Source of the DNA: Cryomorphaceae bacterium
GTDB taxonomy: Bacteria > Bacteroidota > Bacteroidia > Flavobacteriales > Crocinitomicaceae
Assembly (NCBI GenBank): GCA_021298235.1
Contig: JAJTDX010000020.1
Coordinates: forward strand, 1 to 39,789
Length of the DNA stretch: 39,789 nt
Reading direction: 5' to 3'
The position numbers were made by a program, and so were the translations under genes. Below, piece after piece: positions 34,710-39,789 of this stretch. The first letter of the stretch is position 1. Every line of letters begins with the position of its first letter. Below the pieces are notes generated by a model. The model had not been told where the DNA came from, did no database searches, and was given only the letters and a program-made list of their open reading frames with translations.

Positions 34710-37700
34710 ATGAAAAGTTACGTTACACTCTTCTTTGTTTTCTTTTCTTCTATTCTATTTGCCCAACCCTATGCCGGACATGAAAAAGTAGTCATCAAGG
34801 AACACTCGGAAAAAGCAGCTCAGTGTAAACCTCCATCAACGACGACTTACCTGGAGCTAAACAATGTCAGGGCCATGGTGCATACGGCAGGGAATCTCTG
34901 GCAAGTTCCGAATCAAAACTATACACAATACGAAATACCCAAAAATTCCGGTATCATGGCTCTTTTCACTGCCGCACTGTGGCTCGGTGGAACAGATGTC
35001 AACAATCAGTTAAAACTCGCCGCCCTTCGCTACCGTCAAGGACAAGATTACTGGACAGGACCTCTTTCGCAGGTGTATGCCGAAACGACGTTTGAGAACT
35101 GTTCGAAATACGACAAACATTTTGTTACCACCCAAGACATGATTCGAGAATTCAATGCATGGTATGAAGCCGGCATTGAAGATTTGGAGAATGGTACAAC
35201 TACCCAATCTCAGCTTTTTCCGGAATATGAGGTTCCGGAAATTGTAAAAACATGGCCTGCACATGGAGACGTAAGTCAGGGTCAAGATTATTACCTGGCA
35301 CCATTTTACGACAGGAATGAAGATGGCAATTATAATTGGATGGATGGAGATTATCCTTGGTATGATATTGAACGCAGCAAAGAATGTAAGATCGACAGGG
35401 AAATTTCCCTCTATGGCGACATCAATTTCTGGTGGGTAATGAACGACAAGGGGAACATTCATACTGAGTCAGGAGGAGATCCGATTGGGATGGAGATCAG
35501 AGCACAAGCTTTTGCTTTCGCGTCCAATGACGAAATAAATAACATGACCTTCTACAATTATGAGCTGATCAACCGAGGAACACAAACCTTATACAATACC
35601 TATTTTGGATTTTTCACAGACGGTGCACTTGGAAATCCATACGATGATTACGTCGGTTGCGACGTGAACAGAGGTTTAGGATACTATTACAACGGCGACA
35701 ATTACGACGAGGAAAATTCAGGTTTTAAAGGCTATGGATCTTCTCCGCCTGCCGTGGGTGTTGACTTTTTCGAAGGGCCCTACCAGGATAACGACGGGAC
35801 AGATAATGCTTTTGGAATTGGGCCGAATGAAGCATTGAATGGCATTGGATACGGCGATGGTATAATTGACAATGAACGCTTCGGAATGCGAAGATTTTTG
35901 TATTATTCCAATACCACTAACGGAGCCAACCCAAACCAGACAGACCCGATAACTGCATCCGATTTCTACAATTACCTGCGTGGCAGATGGAAAGATGGAA
36001 GTCCATTCTATTACGGTGGAAGCGGACACATCTCAGATGCTGAGGCAAATCCTGACATCCCGTGCGACTTTATGTTTCCCGGAGACACGGATCCACTTGG
36101 ATGGGGAACAGGAGGAAACCCACAAGATCCCTGGACAGAAGTTACCGCTAACAATCCTCCCAATGACAAACGTTTTGTTCAGTCGGCAGGGCCGTTTATT
36201 CTAACGCCGGGAGCAGTTAACAATATCACTGTGGGTGTCTGTTGGGCGCGATCCAATGGCGGTGAACCATTCGAATCTGTCAGCTACCTACAGCGTGCTG
36301 ACGACAAAGCGCAAGCGCTTTTTGAAAATTGCTTTAAAGTGCTCGAAGGACCACATGCGCCGGATCTGCAAATTCAGGAATTAAAGAATGAAGTCATTCT
36401 CAGCATCAGCAATGCGGTGAATTCAAATAATTACGGCGAACATTACGAAGAGTTCGATCCGTTCATTGTCTCTAATGATCCCTCATCCGACAAGTTTTAT
36501 CGATTTCAGGGATACCAGATTTTTCAGCTTAAAGGGAAACAATATGGCCTTTCAGATATAGCGGATCCCGACAAAGCGAGGCTGGTTGCCCAATGTGATT
36601 TGAAAGATGACGTAGCCAGAATTATCAATTTTGAATTTGATGAAGACCTTCAGGCAAGTATTCCGGTAGAGCGTGTAGATGGTGAGAACAAGGGAATCAG
36701 GCACAGCTTTTCGGTGAAAAAAGATCTTTTCGCTCAAGGAAATACCGAGCTGGTGAACTTTAAAAGATATTATTACCTGGCTGTATCGTATGCCTACAAC
36801 AATTACAAAAATTATAATCCCGATGACCCGGATGCTCTAGACGGACAAAAAAAACGTTACCTCGCCAGCCGAAAAGCAGCTGTGGGTGAAGTACGCTCCG
36901 TGGAAGCCATACCACATGATCCAATGCCTGAAGCAGAAGGCACTTTGCATTACCTGGAATATGGGCACAGCCCTATCATAAGCAGATTGGATGGCTATGG
37001 AAATGGAAATAGAGATCTAGAGCTCACGGAAAGTTCCATCTCATACATTCTGACAAATGGCAGAATGGAAAATCCTTCTTATGAACGCAATCATGGTCCG
37101 ATCAACGTTAAAGTAATCGACCCGCTGAATGTTGCTGACGGTTATTTTGAATTGAAATTTAAAGATTACAGCAGCTCCCTGTCGAATGGTGCGGATACGG
37201 CATCCTGGATTATCTACCGCTACAGTTCTGAAGGAGGCGAAGTATTGGATTCAGTACTTTCTGAACGGACCATATCATCCGATAACGAACAACTTATTCC
37301 GCAGTGGGGAGTTTCAGTCCAGATACATCAGGAAAATTATTTCGGTCCGGCAGGCAATATAGCATCCAAAGTTACGGACATGATAAGCGCAACCATTGAC
37401 TTTTCTGATAGCTCCAAACAGTGGTTAAGCTTTGTGCAAGACAACGATGCCTTTTTTCCAACAAACTGGATTCGTTCGGGTATCTATTCTCCGGACACTG
37501 ATCCGAGTAGCAGCAGCTATGAATGCACCCCGGGAAGCTCCGGCTACCTCGACCCTTGCAGTTACGCTGACGAGATAGGCGTGGACGATGAAAAGCATTA
37601 TTCAGTACTTCTTGGAGGTGGAGTTGCACCGCACAGACTGGCAGGTTATCAGTCAGACTACATGCCGATGGCCTATTACGATCTTGCATCTCCGGGATCA

Positions 37701-38750
37701 TCTCGCGCAAATGCGTCCATTAGTTTTCTCCCAAGTGTAGACCTGGTATTCACTTCCGATAAATCGAAATGGACCCGTTGCCCCATAATAGAAACAGGAA
37801 GAGATCCTTTACTGAATGTTGGCAATTGTGAACCCGGGGCGTTGAGAAAAAGTGCCAGTGTGAACAAGAATGGACAACCCGATGGAACTGGAACAGGAAT
37901 GGGATGGTTCCCAGGATATGCCATAGACCTTGAGACAGGAGCACGACTCTACCTTGCCTTCGGAGAGAATTCGTTTCTTGGAGGTGAGAATGGAGCAGAT
38001 ATGCAGTGGAATCCTACGTCCAGATTGGTGAATGAGCTAGGTGTTCCGCTTATGGGAGGAGTACAGCCAATTTATATTTTCTCTTGTGATCAGGCCAAAA
38101 TCAATAATTTCCCACTCGGGTATGATTTTCCGCCCTATGTTCCATCTTCAGCAGAAAACAATTCCGGCAACTTTCTTTACCAGAAAATGTTGGAAGTTGA
38201 ACAGGGCATCTCTACATCCAAACGTTTGGTATATGGGAGTCTTAGCTGGGTTGCTTATCCTTTGTTGCGTGAAGGTCAAAAAATACTATCAACCGAGGCA
38301 ACAATTAAACTTCGTGTCAACAAAGAGTATAAGAACTATATCTGCACGGACCAAAACCTAGGAAAACCCATGTACGGCTGGAACATGTCCACTGACCGAA
38401 CAATAATTGGAAGTAATGAAGCTCTCACAGATGCTTTGAAGCTCATTAATGTTGTTCCGAATCCGTATAATGCTTTTTCAGAATATGAAAACAATAAGCT
38501 TGACACAAGGGTGAAAATTATTAATCTTCCTGAACGATGCACGATTAGCATTTACAGTATGAGTGGTAAACTGATTAAAAAGATTAAAAAAGACAGCCCG
38601 GTCACCTATCAAGACTGGACGTTAACCAATCATGCGAATATTCCTGTTGCCTCAGGTGTATATCTCATCCACGTAGATGTACCTGATATCGGCGAAAGAA
38701 TCCTAAAGGCATTTATCGCAATGCGCACGGTCGATTTGCAAAATATGTAG
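34710..38750 (+). CDS. Very large T9SS type-A secreted protein of unknown function
   Basis: The ATG at 34710 gives 1346 residues with a signal peptide (MKSYVTLFFVFFSSILFAQ); an in-frame TTG lies at 34698. The body is rich in Asp, Asn, Gly, Tyr and Trp and contains calcium-loop-like repeats (DRNEDGNYNWMDGD, about residues 204-217; DNDGTDNAFG). The C-terminal roughly 80 residues (NVVPNPYNAF, ISIYSMSGKLIKKI, ASGVYLIHVD) form a T9SS type-A sorting domain, so it should reach the surface or medium. I recall similar long proteins in Bacteroidota but not a function. No enzymatic motif is evident. Confidence 0.85.
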   Translation: MKSYVTLFFVFFSSILFAQPYAGHEKVVIKEHSEKAAQCKPPSTTTYLELNNVRAMVHTAGNLWQVPNQNYTQYEIPKNSGIMALFTAALWLGGTDVNNQLKLAALRYRQGQDYWTGPLSQVYAETTFENCSKYDKHFVTTQDMIREFNAWYEAGIEDLENGTTTQSQLFPEYEVPEIVKTWPAHGDVSQGQDYYLAPFYDRNEDGNYNWMDGDYPWYDIERSKECKIDREISLYGDINFWWVMNDKGNIHTESGGDPIGMEIRAQAFAFASNDEINNMTFYNYELINRGTQTLYNTYFGFFTDGALGNPYDDYVGCDVNRGLGYYYNGDNYDEENSGFKGYGSSPPAVGVDFFEGPYQDNDGTDNAFGIGPNEALNGIGYGDGIIDNERFGMRRFLYYSNTTNGANPNQTDPITASDFYNYLRGRWKDGSPFYYGGSGHISDAEANPDIPCDFMFPGDTDPLGWGTGGNPQDPWTEVTANNPPNDKRFVQSAGPFILTPGAVNNITVGVCWARSNGGEPFESVSYLQRADDKAQALFENCFKVLEGPHAPDLQIQELKNEVILSISNAVNSNNYGEHYEEFDPFIVSNDPSSDKFYRFQGYQIFQLKGKQYGLSDIADPDKARLVAQCDLKDDVARIINFEFDEDLQASIPVERVDGENKGIRHSFSVKKDLFAQGNTELVNFKRYYYLAVSYAYNNYKNYNPDDPDALDGQKKRYLASRKAAVGEVRSVEAIPHDPMPEAEGTLHYLEYGHSPIISRLDGYGNGNRDLELTESSISYILTNGRMENPSYERNHGPINVKVIDPLNVADGYFELKFKDYSSSLSNGADTASWIIYRYSSEGGEVLDSVLSERTISSDNEQLIPQWGVSVQIHQENYFGPAGNIASKVTDMISATIDFSDSSKQWLSFVQDNDAFFPTNWIRSGIYSPDTDPSSSSYECTPGSSGYLDPCSYADEIGVDDEKHYSVLLGGGVAPHRLAGYQSDYMPMAYYDLASPGSSRANASISFLPSVDLVFTSDKSKWTRCPIIETGRDPLLNVGNCEPGALRKSASVNKNGQPDGTGTGMGWFPGYAIDLETGARLYLAFGENSFLGGENGADMQWNPTSRLVNELGVPLMGGVQPIYIFSCDQAKINNFPLGYDFPPYVPSSAENNSGNFLYQKMLEVEQGISTSKRLVYGSLSWVAYPLLREGQKILSTEATIKLRVNKEYKNYICTDQNLGKPMYGWNMSTDRTIIGSNEALTDALKLINVVPNPYNAFSEYENNKLDTRVKIINLPERCTISIYSMSGKLIKKIKKDSPVTYQDWTLTNHANIPVASGVYLIHVDVPDIGERILKAFIAMRTVDLQNM

Positions 38751-39078
38751 TGTTCTACTTTTTCCATTCTTTCTAAATTGACAATGATACAATTTTACAA
38801 TTGACAATTCCCCCGTCCCCCCATTGACTAATTGTCCATTCTACCATTGTCCATTGAGTAATTGTCCATTGATTCATTGAATAATTGTCCTTGTTCCTTG
38901 CTCCTTGCTCAGCGCATCTACGTACCCCCTTGCGCATAACTACGTAGTCGCTCTTGCGTGCTTGTGTTGATTTTTAAACCCATTTGAATCTTTTCTTCGT
39001 TTCAGGCTTTTTTTGTGCATTTACTTTGTCTCAAGAAACAAACGAAAACAATTTTAAAAACATAAAAAAATAAACATC
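38751..39078. repeat. Gene-free, repeat-rich intergenic region
   Basis: This 328-bp gap holds no open frame I would support. The part at about 38779-38890 is a degenerate array of short units around (c)cattga and taattgtccattga, with a C-run near 38810-38820. Then comes a run of ttgttccttgctccttgctc type. At 38912-38924 and 38932-38946 the word gcgcat followed by ctacgta occurs twice about 20 bp apart, the second inside the palindrome ctacgtag (38940-38947). The rest is A/T-rich leader to the next gene. I see no clear terminator or promoter; TTACTTTG at 39021-39028 misses the -7 consensus by one base. Confidence 0.75.
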
Positions 39079-39789
39079 ATGAAAACAAAAAACATCTTCT
39101 CAGTAGTTTTAGTAAGTGCACTAAGCACTTTTACCTTCGCGCAAAACTTATCCCTTACAGTTCAAGTTCAAGAGCCTACTTGTTACGGAAGCAACAACGG
39201 TGCGATCACTGTTCTTCCTAATGTGGTTTCTAAGCCCACTACACCTGTAACGTATTCTTTCTTCTGGTCAACTTCAGGAAACACCAATTCCATCTCTAAC
39301 CTTGGTGCAGGAACATACGATGTAACGGTAGTTGGTTCTGACGGTTCTTCTGCTTCTCAAACCATAGTTTTGGATCAGCCTGAAGATATTACGATCGAAG
39401 GGACAGTAACTAAAGTAACTACGTTCGGAGGTGAGAACGGCGCAATCGATCTTGATGTAACCGGTTTGCCTTCTTCTTACACTGTAGAATGGTCTACAAA
39501 CAACGGATCAGGACTTACACAAGGACAATTGGATCAAACAGGTCTTTCTGCAGGAACATACACTGTAGACATCACTACAGAAGCAGGATGTGTAACATCT
39601 AAAACATTCATCGTAACACAGCAAATGCCGATCTTCGTAACTCCAGACTTATTAAGCAACATTACTGCACAAGGTGGTTTTGGACACATGCCATTGGTTT
39701 ATCCTAACCCAAGCAACGGTCAGGTAAACTTCCGCAACGTAGACGCTACAGACGTAGTTGAGATCTACAACCAGTTCGGAACACTTGTT
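39079..39789 (+). CDS. SprB-repeat T9SS secreted protein (partial, continues past the window)
   Basis: An uninterrupted 237-codon frame starts at ATG 39079 and runs off the window, so the C terminus is missing. A signal peptide (MKTKNIFSVVLVSALSTFTFAQ) is followed by two SprB-like repeats (about 24-105 and 110-180, with CYGSNNGAITV, LGAGTYDVTVVG and FGGENGAIDLDV, LSAGTYTVDITT). A type-A sorting domain then begins (LVYPNPSNGQVNFRN). Codon use is strongly skewed to aac, gta, aca, gga and ggt, unlike the neighbouring large T9SS gene, which suggests a very abundant protein. The export route is inferred from the domain ending. Confidence 0.85.
   Translation, partial: MKTKNIFSVVLVSALSTFTFAQNLSLTVQVQEPTCYGSNNGAITVLPNVVSKPTTPVTYSFFWSTSGNTNSISNLGAGTYDVTVVGSDGSSASQTIVLDQPEDITIEGTVTKVTTFGGENGAIDLDVTGLPSSYTVEWSTNNGSGLTQGQLDQTGLSAGTYTVDITTEAGCVTSKTFIVTQQMPIFVTPDLLSNITAQGGFGHMPLVYPNPSNGQVNFRNVDATDVVEIYNQFGTLV

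Noticed and set aside
39021..39028. TTACTTTG as promoter of the SprB-repeat gene
   Set aside because: The second base is T where the consensus has A, and no TTG lies at 17-23 bp.
1..39789. Mobile elements, phage, CRISPR, tRNA or rRNA genes
   Set aside because: None of the expected proteins, repeat-spacer patterns, cloverleaf or rRNA signatures was seen in either strand.

Overview
The window looks like a chromosomal segment of a Gram-negative Bacteroidota bacterium, most likely order Flavobacteriales (Cryomorphaceae/Crocinitomicaceae-like; genus not resolvable from here). The grounds are a MurF-alanine racemase fusion, three secreted proteins with type IX secretion (T9SS) sorting domains or SprB-like repeats, a choice-of-anchor L adhesin, an XseB/Tdk/HflX/LipB/EngB housekeeping set, Bacteroidota-type -7 promoter elements (TAnnTTTG), almost no Shine-Dalgarno sequences, and very tight gene packing. 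I see no tRNA, rRNA, CRISPR array, transposase, integrase or phage gene. Most of the window is core genome rather than an island.

Layout. 1-3159 (+): tail of a probable xseA, an 8-bp tandem repeat, xseB and an AsmA-like envelope protein. 3237-5304 (-): a Bacteroidota-specific hypothetical protein translationally coupled to a secreted M28 peptidase. 5474-8389 (+): tdk and murF-alr. 8390-10242 (-): M20 dipeptidase and LEA-type lipoprotein. 10362-13048 (+): T9SS type-B adhesin and an NTF2-like secreted protein. 13051-14968 (-): small membrane cytochrome-b-like protein, cytochrome c lipoprotein, hflX. 15061-19406 (+): two exported amidohydrolase-family proteins, of which only the second half of the first keeps metal ligands. 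19573-20224 (+): sodA with its own promoter and a good terminator. 20227-22190 (-): lipoprotein, Mrp/ApbC ATPase, Nfu scaffold. 22305-23189 (+): MerR regulator with a cobalamin-binding region resembling CarH photoreceptors. 23176-26414 (-): SIS isomerase, lipB, a disrupted serine hydrolase and a hypothetical protein, all chained by 4-bp overlaps. 26527-27048 (+): acyl-CoA thioesterase. 27025-31285 (-): envelope glycan operon (LtaS-like phosphotransferase, GT-C glycosyltransferase, GT9). 31362-32747 (+): FAD/NAD(P) protein. 32744-34011 (-): engB and SCO1. 34126-38750 (+): HMA-domain lipoprotein and a 1346-residue T9SS protein. 38751-39078: a repeat-rich gap. 39079-end (+): start of a SprB-repeat secreted protein cut by the window edge.

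Points most worth a second look: (a) TAnnTTTG elements 4-10 nt before six start codons, suggesting leaderless mRNAs; (b) the CarH-like regulator with an intact W-x9-EH motif; (c) an internal deletion plus frameshift in a serine hydrolase whose operon coupling is otherwise intact; (d) the amidohydrolase pair in which two of three modules have lost catalytic residues; (e) repeat arrays in two intergenic regions. I found no clear evidence for a wholly new multi-gene system.
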